Position numbers and translations under genes: made by a program
In this document: positions 8,685 through 16,166 of the stretch, piece by piece
How the letters are laid out: the number at the start of each line of letters is the position of its first letter
Numbering within the stretch: position 1 is the first letter of the stretch
Source of the DNA: Maricaulis sp963976135
GTDB lineage: Bacteria; Pseudomonadota; Alphaproteobacteria; Caulobacterales; Maricaulaceae
DNA length: 34,614 nt
Direction: 5' to 3'
NCBI RefSeq assembly: GCF_963976135.1
Contig: NZ_CAXBKN010000023.1
Location: forward strand, 1 to 34,614
Notes under the pieces: generated by a model
What the model saw: only the letters and a program-made list of their open reading frames with translations
What the model was told of the DNA's origin: nothing
Database searches by the model: none

Positions 8685-10506
8685 TGGGGGTGTCCTCTAG
8701 GTCGGCCAATGGTTCGACGATGATCTCTTCGGCCTCGCAACGCGTGAACAGGATTGCCAGGATCGTCTCGTCGCCGCGCGAATAATTTGTCCCTGACGCC
8801 ATGGTGCCATGACAGATTTGCAGATTGAACAGGGCGGCTATCCAAGGGGCCGGGTCGGCAAGGCTCATTGTTTCGGGTGCTGTCAGATAGGTTCTGATCG
8901 CGTCGTCCCGTGACAGATCCAGCACCACCATGGTCGGTTCTTCGCGGCTCTCGGCAAAGGCCAGCACTTCCTCCGCCGTGCCGAGCATGGTGTCCGTGCC
9001 AAGCGAGAAGACCAGGCTGGGCTCGGTATAGCTCGACGCTGTGACGATCTCCTCCGGCGCGATTCCGGCAATCGTCTGCGCATAGCTCCGCGCCGCGCGC
9101 ACCTGATCGGCCAGACGCACGGCATAGGCATTGGGTGCGGCCGCTCCGCGCGCCATCACCTGCCAGCCGAGACCGGCCGCAATAGCGAGGCAGAGCACCA
9201 GCACCACGGAGCGCCCGCGCGCCGCCATCAGCGCCGCGCCGGTCAGTCCGGCGAAGATCGCCGCGGTGAGGAAAACGATCGCCGCGGTCGCCGGATCGAG
9301 CCCAAGCTCGAACCCGCCTTCGAACCCGCCCAGCGACAGCCGCACCGCGTCCCAGCTGGCATTATTGCCATAGACGACGAACAGCACCGGCAGGAGGATG
9401 GCGAAGACCAGCCCGGCGAAGGCGAACAGGGCCCAGCTCACCCATTTCTGCCAGGCGGCAGCCGCCGTCAGCTGCATCAGACCCCAGCCGGCGATCAGGG
9501 CGAGGGCGGGATAGGCGGGCAGGACGTAATGCGGGAGTTTGGTTGGCAGGAGCTCGAAGACCAGCCAGACCGGAACCGCCCAGGCGAGCAGGAAGCGCGC
9601 CGCGCTGGCCGTTTTCTCCCCGGTCCGGCCCCGCAGGGCTGAGGTCAGATAGCCCAGCCCGGGTATAACGGTAAGGCTGGCGGGGAAGAACAATAGGGGC
9701 GCGAGTAGCAAGTGGTAGCCAAACAGGCCGCCATGGCGCTCCGCCGCGCCGACCAGTTTCGGGGCCATGTCATCGCCGATCGCCTGGCGCAGGAAACCGC
9801 CATCGGTGGCGATCTGGATCGAGATCAGCCAGGGCAGGACCATCGCGATCGCCAGCAGCGGGCCGGGCCAGAAAAGCAAGGGTTTCAGCCAGTTGGCCTT
9901 TCGCTCCCAGATCACCAGCACCAGGACGGCCAGCCCGGCGACCATCGGCGTCACCGGCCCCTTGATCAGCGCGCCCAGACCGATGGCGAACCAGAAGAGC
10001 AGGGCGGTTTTCTTGCCCTTGCCGGCCCGGATCTGTGCCAGTGCTGCCATCGCCAATGTCGTGCAACCCACCAGCATTGCATCGGTTTTCGCAATTCCGC
10101 CTTCAATGCCCAGCAGCACCGTCACCGCAAACAGCGCCGTCCCGGCAAAGGCCGCCTCGCGTCCGACCAGTCTTTGTCCGCCCCAGAAACAGGCCAGCGC
10201 TGCCAGGATGGCACCGAACATGGAGGGCAGGCGATAGGCCCAGATCTCGCGCGCTTCGGCGCTGGAGAGGGCGGCGACGCTGGCAGCCTGAAGCCAATGA
10301 ATTCCAACGGGTTTCTTGTTGCGGGCCTCGTCGAGGAAATTGATCGAGACGAAATCCCCGCTTTCCAGCATTTGCGCTGTCGCCTGGGCGAAGCGGCTCT
10401 CATCGCGGTCGAGCGGCGGCAGGGTGAAAATACCGGCCAGCGCCGCCAGGGCTGCCAGCAAGCCGATGATAATATAGGCGCGAAATCCCTTGGCTAGCTC
10501 GGCCAT
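8668..10506 (-). CDS. GT39/ArnT-like polyprenyl-phosphate-sugar transferase
   Basis: A 612-aa polytopic membrane protein of the PMT/ArnT clan, which moves a sugar from a polyprenyl phosphate to lipid A, glycan or protein in the periplasm. The first periplasmic loop carries PPLDRDESRFAQATAQMLES with the catalytic Asp/Glu pair, then KKPVGIHWLQA. About eleven further hydrophobic segments and a soluble C-terminal domain follow. The frame is open for 118 more codons, but the ATG ending at 10506 has GGAG about 8 nt upstream and begins the family N-terminus. It is divergent from a GT2 gene that may supply its lipid-linked donor, and co-transcribed with the HMG-CoA-lyase-like gene. Confidence 0.85.
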   Translation of the reverse strand: MAELAKGFRAYIIIGLLAALAALAGIFTLPPLDRDESRFAQATAQMLESGDFVSINFLDEARNKKPVGIHWLQAASVAALSSAEAREIWAYRLPSMFGAILAALACFWGGQRLVGREAAFAGTALFAVTVLLGIEGGIAKTDAMLVGCTTLAMAALAQIRAGKGKKTALLFWFAIGLGALIKGPVTPMVAGLAVLVLVIWERKANWLKPLLFWPGPLLAIAMVLPWLISIQIATDGGFLRQAIGDDMAPKLVGAAERHGGLFGYHLLLAPLLFFPASLTVIPGLGYLTSALRGRTGEKTASAARFLLAWAVPVWLVFELLPTKLPHYVLPAYPALALIAGWGLMQLTAAAAWQKWVSWALFAFAGLVFAILLPVLFVVYGNNASWDAVRLSLGGFEGGFELGLDPATAAIVFLTAAIFAGLTGAALMAARGRSVVLVLCLAIAAGLGWQVMARGAAAPNAYAVRLADQVRAARSYAQTIAGIAPEEIVTASSYTEPSLVFSLGTDTMLGTAEEVLAFAESREEPTMVVLDLSRDDAIRTYLTAPETMSLADPAPWIAALFNLQICHGTMASGTNYSRGDETILAILFTRCEAEEIIVEPLADLEDTPNDPQD

Positions 10507-10608
10507 GAAAGTCTCCAATGGTCGCAGGGCTGTGAAACCCCTCGCGTCATGTGCTAGACGCGTATGTAACGCAGACCCCGTTTTCCGCAAGCGCAAGCAG
10601 AAATCCTT

Positions 10609-11343
10609 ATGAGCCAAACCCCTGATATCTCCGTCGTTGTGCCCGCCTATAACGAGGCTGGCAATGTCGTGCCGCTGGCGCGTGAGATTGCCGCCGCGCT
10701 CACGGGCCGCAATTTCGAAATCCTCTTCGTTGATGATTGCTCGACCGACGGGACGCGCGAGGAGCTGATTGCGGCCAAGGGTGAATTGCCCATGTTGCGC
10801 GTGATCGGGCACCGTCACAATGCCGGCCAGTCGCGCTCGGTGCGCACGGGTGTCATGCATGCGCGCGGCGCGATTGTCGCGACGCTGGACGGCGATGGCC
10901 AGAACCCGCCGGACGGTCTGCCGATCGTGATTGATGCCCTGATGCGCGAAGATGCGCCGGGAAATCTGGCGCTTGTCGGTGGCGACCGAAGCCAGAACCG
11001 TCAGGATTCAGCCTGGAAGAAATTCGCCTCGCGTTTCGGCAATGGCATTCGCAAGCGCATGCTCAATGATAATTGCAATGATACGGGCTGCGGCCTCAAG
11101 GCCTTCAAACGGCAGGCTTATCTGGAACTTCCCTTTTTCGACCACCAGCATCGCTTCCTGCCGGCGCTGATGAATCGCGAGGGCTATCTGTGCGAATTCA
11201 GGCCGGTCAGCCATCGTCATCGCACCATTGGGTCGTCGAAATATACGAATTTTGGCCGTCTTTTCGCCTCTTTGACAGACATGATGGGAATGATGTGGTT
11301 AAATTCGCGTGCGCGGAACCCGCGTGGTTCAGACGAGTTATAG
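10609..11343 (+). CDS. GT2 dolichol-phosphate-mannose-synthase-like glycosyltransferase
   Basis: A 244-aa cytosolic GT-A transferase resembling DPM1/ArnC-type enzymes that charge polyprenyl phosphate with a sugar. Motifs: SVVVPAYNEAGNV, LFVDDCSTDGT, the metal-binding ATLDGDGQNPP, and a C-terminal HRHRTIGSSKYTNFGR like the acceptor-side block of the family. It lacks the two C-terminal membrane helices of ArnC-like members. The next gene, 13 nt on, encodes a four-helix membrane protein that could be its anchor (inference). It is divergent from the GT39 transferase across 102 nt, suggesting a donor-maker/donor-user pair. Confidence 0.88.
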   Translation: MSQTPDISVVVPAYNEAGNVVPLAREIAAALTGRNFEILFVDDCSTDGTREELIAAKGELPMLRVIGHRHNAGQSRSVRTGVMHARGAIVATLDGDGQNPPDGLPIVIDALMREDAPGNLALVGGDRSQNRQDSAWKKFASRFGNGIRKRMLNDNCNDTGCGLKAFKRQAYLELPFFDHQHRFLPALMNREGYLCEFRPVSHRHRTIGSSKYTNFGRLFASLTDMMGMMWLNSRARNPRGSDEL

Positions 11344-11356
11344 CGAGGATCTGATT

Positions 11357-11866
11357 ATGTCAGGTGGCGGGGATAACGGTGTAATGTTGGGTATGATGGC
11401 TGCCAATCGCGCACAGCGAGGCGGTCCTGCCAAGGGGAAGAGTTCCATGTTCAATGTATTTCCACTGATGACCGTACCGGTCATCGTCTATGTGATTATT
11501 GCCTTCACGCTCGGCGGCGCCGACCAGACTTCGATGGTTGCCGCGCTCAACGGGCCGGTCTTCCATATCCCGATGGCATCGGGCCAGTGGGCACTGCCCC
11601 TGGGGGATCTGATCGTCATTCTCGGCATGCTGTGTCTGTTCATCGAGCAGATCAAGGCGGCCGGTTCGGGCACGGCGACGATCGTCAATCACGGGCTGTC
11701 CATGATGGTCTTCGTGGTCGCGATGGCGCTCTTCCTGCTGGTCGGGAAATTCGGCACTTCGGCCTTCTTCCTACTGACGCTGATGACGCTGATGGATACT
11801 GTTGGCGGCTTTGTTGTCACCGTGGTCGCAGCTCGGCGCGACCTCGCGGTCGGCGGCGAAGGCTGA
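11357..11866 (+). CDS. Four-helix membrane protein of unknown function
   Basis: A 169-aa protein with four predicted membrane helices: about residues 35-55 (FPLMTVPVIVYVIIAFTLGG), 75-95, 110-130 and 135-155. The N-terminal 30 residues are polar and Gly/Asn/Arg-rich. The frame opens at 11309 inside the preceding gene, but the ATG at 11357 has GAGGA at 8 nt and lies 13 nt after the GT2 stop. I do not recognise a family. The tight spacing suggests a role with the preceding polyprenyl-phosphate glycosyltransferase, for instance as membrane anchor. Such a role is inference only. Confidence 0.75.
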   Translation: MSGGGDNGVMLGMMAANRAQRGGPAKGKSSMFNVFPLMTVPVIVYVIIAFTLGGADQTSMVAALNGPVFHIPMASGQWALPLGDLIVILGMLCLFIEQIKAAGSGTATIVNHGLSMMVFVVAMALFLLVGKFGTSAFFLLTLMTLMDTVGGFVVTVVAARRDLAVGGEG

Positions 11867-11887
11867 CAATTCAATGATTACTGGGGC

Positions 11888-11916
11888 CGTTTCAGCGCGT
11901 GGAGCGTGTTGAAACG
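11888..11916. other. Inverted repeat between convergent genes
   Basis: CGTTTCA (11888-11894) pairs with TGAAACG (11910-11916) around a 15-nt loop. It lies 22 nt after the plus-strand membrane protein and 4 nt beyond the stop of the minus-strand 27-aa ORF. No U-tract follows on either strand, so it may be a weak bidirectional or Rho-assisted 3' end, not a classical terminator. Confidence 0.35.
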
Positions 11917-11919
11917 ACT

Positions 11920-12003
11920 CTAGAACAGCACAAAGACCAGGCTGGCTCCGACGACGGCGTCGCACCAGAAGCCAAGGCGGCGCAGGGCAGGTCCATTCAA
12001 CAT
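11920..12003 (-). CDS. 27-aa putative membrane micro-peptide
   Basis: Its ATG overlaps the stop of the upstream 108-aa gene as TGATG, the same coupling geometry seen at cysS and gloB here. The product begins MLNGPALRRLGF and ends in a hydrophobic stretch VVGASLVFVLF just before TAG. That is long enough for a short inner-membrane helix, with Arg residues on the N-terminal side. Codon third positions are GC-rich like real genes of the window. No family is recognised. It may be a regulatory or partner peptide of the 108-aa protein, or a conserved translated leader with no product function. Confidence 0.5.
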   Translation of the reverse strand: MLNGPALRRLGFWCDAVVGASLVFVLF

Positions 12004-12329
12004 CAGGCGCGTCGCTCCCACATCGGGGGCGGCGCGCTTTTTTGTGTCGCCTGGTGATAGGCGCGGCGATAGCGGGCCTGCTCGCTGTTCTCGGCGCGGA
12101 TGCCACGTCGCGGCGTGCCGGCGATGATCTGGACGATAAGCTCAGCCGGGGCGACCTGCGCCCTCACAGACGACTGCGGCTGGGCTGCAGTGGAATGCGG
12201 GGTCGGGACAGGAGCATGGGCGCGGTCCTGCCGCGGCTGGCGATCATTCGACCCGCATGCCGAACCAGCTGGCTCAATACGCCGGCTGGTCAGGGTCGGG
12301 ACAGGATATGGGCTGCGGATCGTGATCAT
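12003..12329 (-). CDS. 108-aa hypothetical protein behind a CtrA box
   Basis: No family is recognised. The first about 60 residues are rich in Pro, Ser, Gln and Arg and probably disordered. Residues about 60-100 (VAPAELIVQIIAGTPRRG, then EQARYRRAYHQA) look like a short helical conserved-type domain. Support for a real gene: GC-rich third codon positions, a GAGGG ribosome site about 8 nt before the ATG, a CtrA-type site 32-50 nt upstream of the ATG, and a TGATG-coupled micro-ORF after it. The opposing plus-strand ORF (12042-12455) lacks such support. CtrA targets are often motility, pilus, chemotaxis or division genes, which is only a hint here. Confidence 0.6.
   Translation of the reverse strand: MITIRSPYPVPTLTSRRIEPAGSACGSNDRQPRQDRAHAPVPTPHSTAAQPQSSVRAQVAPAELIVQIIAGTPRRGIRAENSEQARYRRAYHQATQKSAPPPMWERRA
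12007..12043 (+). terminator. Intrinsic terminator, plus strand
   Basis: GCGCGTCGC (12007-12015) pairs with GCGGCGCGC (12029-12037) through nine positions with one G-T wobble, followed by TTTTTT (12038-12043). This fits the end of the plus-strand glycosyltransferase/membrane-protein transcript about 140 nt after its last gene. It lies inside the 3' end of the opposing 108-aa gene, so it also limits antisense transcription over that gene. Confidence 0.7.
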
Positions 12330-12360
12330 ATCAATACCCTCGCAAGGGTGATGCCAGACT

Positions 12361-12379
12361 TTAAGACCTCATTAACCAT
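12361..12379. promoter_or_regulatory. CtrA-type binding site TTAA-N7-TTAACCAT
   Basis: TTAA (12361-12364), a 7-nt spacer and TTAACCAT (12372-12379) match the full consensus known for the alphaproteobacterial cell-cycle regulator CtrA (TTAA-N7-TTAAC, extended half-site TTAACCAT). The site sits 32-50 nt upstream of the ATG of the minus-strand 108-aa gene, a position where bound CtrA could activate or repress. No plus-strand gene starts nearby. I saw no second full match in the window, though I did not scan exhaustively. Confidence 0.7.
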
Positions 12380-12609
12380 GATTCTGGTCGTGAAAGCGAA
12401 CCGGATGACGGTTTTCGTCCGGATCGGGGCCATTTGCCGCGGCCCGCTGGTCTGAAATGATACGAAAGTCTTAACGTGGGGCGGTGGCGCACCACCGACC
12501 GGTGCCAATCTTGGCCGGAACACCAAACAGGGGTGCTCAGCCACGCCGTCCCGGCGCTGCTATAAACCTTTCCGGATAGCGGCACCGAGGCGCGGCCAGT
12601 CGTGCCGGG

Positions 12610-13212
12610 CTATTTCTTCGCCTTGAGAAGCTGGTCCAGCTTGGCGCGCATGTCATCGAGTTCTTCGCGCATTTGCGCGATATCGTCCTCGCCTTCCTTG
12701 GGCGTGCCGGCCTGGGCCTCCGGCGCATCGGCTTCTGCACTGGTTGCCGGAACAAAGGGGGTGAACATGCGCATGGTCTTGCCGAAGGCTTCCATATTGC
12801 GCCGCGTCTGTTCTTCGATCAGCGCCATGGTAGCCTGTGGCGACATCATCGCCTCGCCGACCTTCGAGCGGTATTCTTCCTGCTGTTGCGTAAAATTATC
12901 CATCGACATCTGCAGATAGCCGGGGACGACGGTTTGCAGGCTGTCGCCGTAAAACCCGATCAGCTGCCGTAGGAAGTCGACCGGCAGGAGATTGGCGCCG
13001 CGGGATTCTTCTTCGAAGATGATCTGGGCCAGGACACCATGGGTGAGATCGTCGCCGCTTTTTGCGTCGATCACCTGGAAATTGACGCCTTTTTTCACGA
13101 GGTCTCGCAAATGGTCGAGGGTCACATACTGACTGGTTGACGTATCATAGAGGCGCCGATTGGCGTATTTCTTGATGACGATCTCAGCATTGCCGCTTTT
13201 GTTTTTACTCAC
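12610..13212 (-). CDS. phaR: Polyhydroxyalkanoate synthesis repressor PhaR
   Basis: DNA-binding regulator that represses phasin and PHA genes and is released by binding PHA granules. The 200-aa product carries the PhaR DNA-binding domain (about residues 9-70, VIKKYANRRLYDTSTSQYVT), then the PHB_acc region (YGDSLQTVVPGYLQMSM), and an acidic/Lys coiled C-terminus ending in LDQLLKAKK. I place the start at the GTG ending at 13212, with AGGGGAA about 6 nt upstream; the frame is open 11 codons further. It is divergent from phaB, its expected target pathway. The 230 nt between 12380 and its stop show no convincing gene, only small hairpins. Confidence 0.93.
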   Translation of the reverse strand: MSKNKSGNAEIVIKKYANRRLYDTSTSQYVTLDHLRDLVKKGVNFQVIDAKSGDDLTHGVLAQIIFEEESRGANLLPVDFLRQLIGFYGDSLQTVVPGYLQMSMDNFTQQQEEYRSKVGEAMMSPQATMALIEEQTRRNMEAFGKTMRMFTPFVPATSAEADAPEAQAGTPKEGEDDIAQMREELDDMRAKLDQLLKAKK

Positions 13213-13369
13213 AGCGCTTCCCCTGTTCGTGTAAAATACGACCACCGATCTCGATATTCGCTCGACACGGAGGCGTACCTATTTCATTAGGGTTTACGCT
13301 CAGCAAGTGGTCTGCTGCAAGCGCGAAGACTTAACGCTCAACTCAAGAACAAGAATCTGGGGATTGAAT
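13213..13369. promoter_or_regulatory. phaR-phaB divergent promoter region
   Basis: This 157-nt spacer separates the divergent phaR and phaB starts and must hold both promoters. It contains CTGCTGCAA (13312-13320). PhaR proteins are reported to bind TGC/GCA-rich elements, so this is a weak candidate operator for autoregulation or phaB control. GGGGA at 13359-13363 is the phaB ribosome site. No -35/-10 pair is confidently recognisable. Confidence 0.3.
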
Positions 13370-14095
13370 ATGATGCGAACGGCGCTGGTCACAGGTGGAA
13401 CCCGGGGCATCGGGGCCGCCATTTGTCTTGAACTGAAGGCAGCCGGTTATACGGTTGTCGCGAACTATGCCAGCAATGAAGAAGCGGCACGCAGCTTCAC
13501 GTCGGAAACCGGCATTGCCGCCGCCAAATGGGATGTCGGCGACTATCAATCCTGTGTCGACGGTATCGCCACGGCCGAGACCCTGGCCGGCGCGCCGTTC
13601 GACATTCTGGTCAATAATGCCGGCGTTACGCGCGATGGCATGTTCCACAAGATGACGCCGGATCAATGGAATGATGTCATCCGTATTGATTTGAGTTCGA
13701 TGTTCAACATGACTCGCCCGATCATCGACGGCATGCGCGAGCGAGGTTTCGGCCGCATCATCAATATTTCATCGATCAATGGCCAGAAGGGGCAGATGGG
13801 CCAGGTCAACTATTCTGCCGCCAAGGCCGGCGTCATTGGTTTCACCAAGGCTCTGGCGCAGGAAACGGCGCGCAAGGGTATTACCGTCAATTGTATCGCC
13901 CCGGGCTATGTCAATACCGAGATGGTCGCCGCCGTGCCGGCCAATGTCCTGCAATCCATCATCGCTGGCATTCCCGTCAACCGGCTCGGCGAGGCGTCGG
14001 AAATCGGCGGCCTGGTGACTTATCTGGCGTCGGATTCCGCCGGTTTCATGACCGGATCCGTGCTGACGATCAATGGCGGGCAGTACATGGCATGA
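13370..14095 (+). CDS. phaB: Acetoacetyl-CoA reductase (PhaB)
   Basis: NADPH-dependent short-chain dehydrogenase making (R)-3-hydroxybutyryl-CoA, the monomer for polyhydroxybutyrate. The 241-aa product shows the cofactor motif GGTRGIG (9-15), NNAG (82-85), the catalytic Ser near 135 (NISSINGQKGQMGQ) and Tyr148/Lys152 in NYSAAKAG. NGQKGQxGQxNYSAAK is characteristic of PhaB over FabG. The start is the first of two consecutive ATGs, with GGGGA 6 nt upstream. The divergent phaR supports the PHB assignment. No phaA or phaC lies in the window, so the pathway is split over the genome. Confidence 0.92.
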   Translation: MMRTALVTGGTRGIGAAICLELKAAGYTVVANYASNEEAARSFTSETGIAAAKWDVGDYQSCVDGIATAETLAGAPFDILVNNAGVTRDGMFHKMTPDQWNDVIRIDLSSMFNMTRPIIDGMRERGFGRIINISSINGQKGQMGQVNYSAAKAGVIGFTKALAQETARKGITVNCIAPGYVNTEMVAAVPANVLQSIIAGIPVNRLGEASEIGGLVTYLASDSAGFMTGSVLTINGGQYMA

Positions 14096-14141
14096 CAGTT
14101 GGCAGGGCGTTTGCCCAAAAAATGCCGTCTTGCCGGTGTCA

Positions 14142-14888
14142 ATGCTGTCCTCGATGATGCGATTACTGATCATGATCCTGACCGCGGCACTTTGCGCGGG
14201 TGCCGCCATCGGGTTCCAGAACCCGTTGCGCGACCGTTTGCTCCGCAATGAGCGAGCGCAGGAAACCGTCGGCTGGTATCAGCGCGCCGACACGGGTGAA
14301 TTCTTCCTGTTTGACCGGTCGAACACGGTGGCCCTGCTGCGCGAGCGCGATGACCCGAACCGCGAAGTCCTGGTGCTGTTCGCCAATCGCGCCCCGGGCG
14401 GTGGCACTTCCTATGTCACCGATACCGGCCGGGAAGTTGTCCGGCTGACCGGACTGGGCGGCGCCACCTATTTTCCCGCCGACGCGCCGAATGGCGTGAT
14501 CGCCGATTTCGCCAGCGAGGCCGGCGGTCTTGCACCGGCTCCGCGTTCGGCCGAGGAAGTCCGTTTGCGGGCCGAAGAATTGGCCAATGAACTCACGGCC
14601 GATCTCGACCGCACGATTTCGGTCGGCTACGCCCCGGCGCCGCGCGCCGGACTGGGCGTCCAGCATGACAGCCTGCACATGATCGCCCTGGCCTTCCGGG
14701 CCCTGCGCAGCGAACGCCGGCGCCTGCGCGGCATTGAGCGGGTCGAGATATCGATCGGCGACCAGCCTGCAGCCTATCGGCGTGATCAGAGCCTGATCGT
14801 GGTGATAGCGCCAGAATTTGGCTTTGCCGGCCGGTCCTCCTCTGCCTTGATCACCCGGGCACTGCTGGCGGAAGACCAGGCCAGCTGA
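14142..14888 (+). CDS. Secreted hypothetical protein (possibly DUF4908)
   Basis: A 248-aa protein with a signal-peptide-like N-terminus (MMRLLIMILTAALCAGAA) and a mature part of mixed strands and helices, probably periplasmic. I recall a Caulobacterales family of similar size and pattern (DUF4908) and consider this a likely but unverified member. Notable segments are GWYQRADTGEFFLFDRSN and a charged helix SAEEVRLRAEELANELTADL. Start choice is weak: ATG 14142 (MLSSMM) or the ATG pair at 14154. The ribosome site is poor for both. The gene follows phaB by 46 nt and meets the convergent cupin gene end to end. Confidence 0.7.
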   Translation: MLSSMMRLLIMILTAALCAGAAIGFQNPLRDRLLRNERAQETVGWYQRADTGEFFLFDRSNTVALLRERDDPNREVLVLFANRAPGGGTSYVTDTGREVVRLTGLGGATYFPADAPNGVIADFASEAGGLAPAPRSAEEVRLRAEELANELTADLDRTISVGYAPAPRAGLGVQHDSLHMIALAFRALRSERRRLRGIERVEISIGDQPAAYRRDQSLIVVIAPEFGFAGRSSSALITRALLAEDQAS

Positions 14889-15323
14889 TCAGGCCTGCCC
14901 ATTGCCCGGCTGCCAGTTCGGCGGCGCCATTTCAAAGCCTGAAAATTCAAAACCCGGCGTTACAGTGCAGCCAACCAGGCTCCAGGCGCCCAGTGAGTGT
15001 GCGCTCTGCCAGGCGTGCGGCATCACCAGGCCCTGTGGCCGCTGTCCGTCTGCGAGCGCGGGGCCGAGCGTGATGCTGGTCTGCTTGATCCCGTCTGCGC
15101 TGAGATCCAGCTGCAGCGGCGCTCCGGCATGCCAGTGCCAGATCTCCGTCGCATCGACGCGGTGCCAGTGCGACCGTTCGCCTGCCTCGAGCAGATAATA
15201 GATCGCCGTGCCGCGTGAGCGCCCGTCGGGTCCCGCCGCGTCACGCCAGGTCTCCACATACCAGCCGCCCTCAGGGTGGGGCTGCATGCCGAGCGCCTGG
15301 ATGATGGTGCGGGCCGCGGCCAT
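14889..15323 (-). CDS. Cupin_5/DUF985 family protein
   Basis: A 144-aa single-domain cupin of the DUF985 (YML079w-like) family. The pattern is clear: QPHPEGGWYVETWR near the N-terminus, GTAIYYLLEAGERSHWHRVD with the cupin His residues, EIWHWHAGAPL, VMPHAWQSAHSLGAWSLVGC and VTPGFEFSGFEM. Structures of the family show a beta-barrel, but no reaction is firmly established. Its ATG overlaps the gloB stop (TGATG), so it is co-translated with glyoxalase II. That hints at a role with small reactive metabolites but does not prove it. Confidence 0.88.
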   Translation of the reverse strand: MAAARTIIQALGMQPHPEGGWYVETWRDAAGPDGRSRGTAIYYLLEAGERSHWHRVDATEIWHWHAGAPLQLDLSADGIKQTSITLGPALADGQRPQGLVMPHAWQSAHSLGAWSLVGCTVTPGFEFSGFEMAPPNWQPGNGQA

Positions 15324-16093
15324 CAGAATACATCCTTGCGGCGGCGAATCTCGGCAAACACGTCGGTATCGCTCGCATCGGCCAGGCCAAGCCGGTCGCG
15401 GATGGCACGGTCAGCGGGACGCAGGAAGGGGTTGGCCGCCTTCTCGTCTGCGATTGTCGTCGGCACCGTCGCTTCGCCGCGCGCGCGCCGGGCATCGACA
15501 TTGGCGGCATAGGCTCGCAGGGCAGGATTCTCCGGATCGAGGCTCAGCGCGAAACGGGCATTGGCCTGGGTGTATTCATGCGCGCAATAGATCACCGTAT
15601 CGTCCGGCAGCCTCGCCAGCCGTGACAGGCTGGCCCACATCTGCTGCGGTGTGCCCTCGAACAGGCGGCCACAACCCAGCGCGAACAGGGTGTCGCCGAC
15701 GAAGGCGACCTGCTCGTCCGGCAGGCTGTAGACAATATGGCCGCTGGTATGGCCGGGCGTGAAGATGACCTTCGCCTCGATTTTGCCGAGCCAGACGCTG
15801 TCGCCGTCATGGACCGGCTGGTCGATGCCCGCGATGCGATCACTCTCATAGGCGGGCGCCACGATCCGCGCTCCGGTCGCCGCCTTGATCGCGGCATTGC
15901 CGCCGGCATGGTCGAAATGGTGATGCGTGTTCCAGATCTGGGTAATGGTCCAGCCGGCGGCCTTCGCCTCGGCCAGGATGCGCTCCGGATCCGGCGTGTC
16001 GATCGTGGCGGTTTCGCCGCTCGCCGCATCGTGGATCAGAAAGCCGTAATTGTCGGACAGGCAGGGAAATTGCCGGATGCTCAGTTCGCTCAT
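15323..16093 (-). CDS. gloB: Hydroxyacylglutathione hydrolase (glyoxalase II)
   Basis: Metallo-beta-lactamase-fold enzyme hydrolysing S-lactoylglutathione to lactate and glutathione in methylglyoxal detoxification. The 256-aa product has the metal site THHHFDHAGG, the following ligands in TPGHTSGH, VGDTLFALGCGRLFEG and YCAHEYTQAN, and the C-terminal glyoxalase II helical domain with NPFLR. Length and order are normal. It is divergent from the methyltransferase gene across 73 nt and coupled to the downstream cupin gene. A gloB/methyltransferase divergence is, from memory, common in alphaproteobacteria. Confidence 0.95.
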   Translation of the reverse strand: MSELSIRQFPCLSDNYGFLIHDAASGETATIDTPDPERILAEAKAAGWTITQIWNTHHHFDHAGGNAAIKAATGARIVAPAYESDRIAGIDQPVHDGDSVWLGKIEAKVIFTPGHTSGHIVYSLPDEQVAFVGDTLFALGCGRLFEGTPQQMWASLSRLARLPDDTVIYCAHEYTQANARFALSLDPENPALRAYAANVDARRARGEATVPTTIADEKAANPFLRPADRAIRDRLGLADASDTDVFAEIRRRKDVF

Positions 16094-16166
16094 TGTCGAT
16101 TTCGCCGCTATGGTTAGTGTTGCGCAGAGATACCCATGATCGGGGTAAAACCGTGGAGTGTGAAGG

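Noticed and set aside
12042..12455. 137-codon plus-strand ORF in the 11.9-12.6 kb gap
   Set aside because: It begins in a terminator T-tract and crosses the CtrA box. The opposing minus frame has better codon bias, a ribosome site and operon structure.
14107..14126. GGGC-GTTT-GCCC hairpin followed by an A-run after phaB
   Set aside because: On the plus strand the tract is A, not T, and on the minus strand the T-run precedes the stem, so it is not an intrinsic terminator for either direction.
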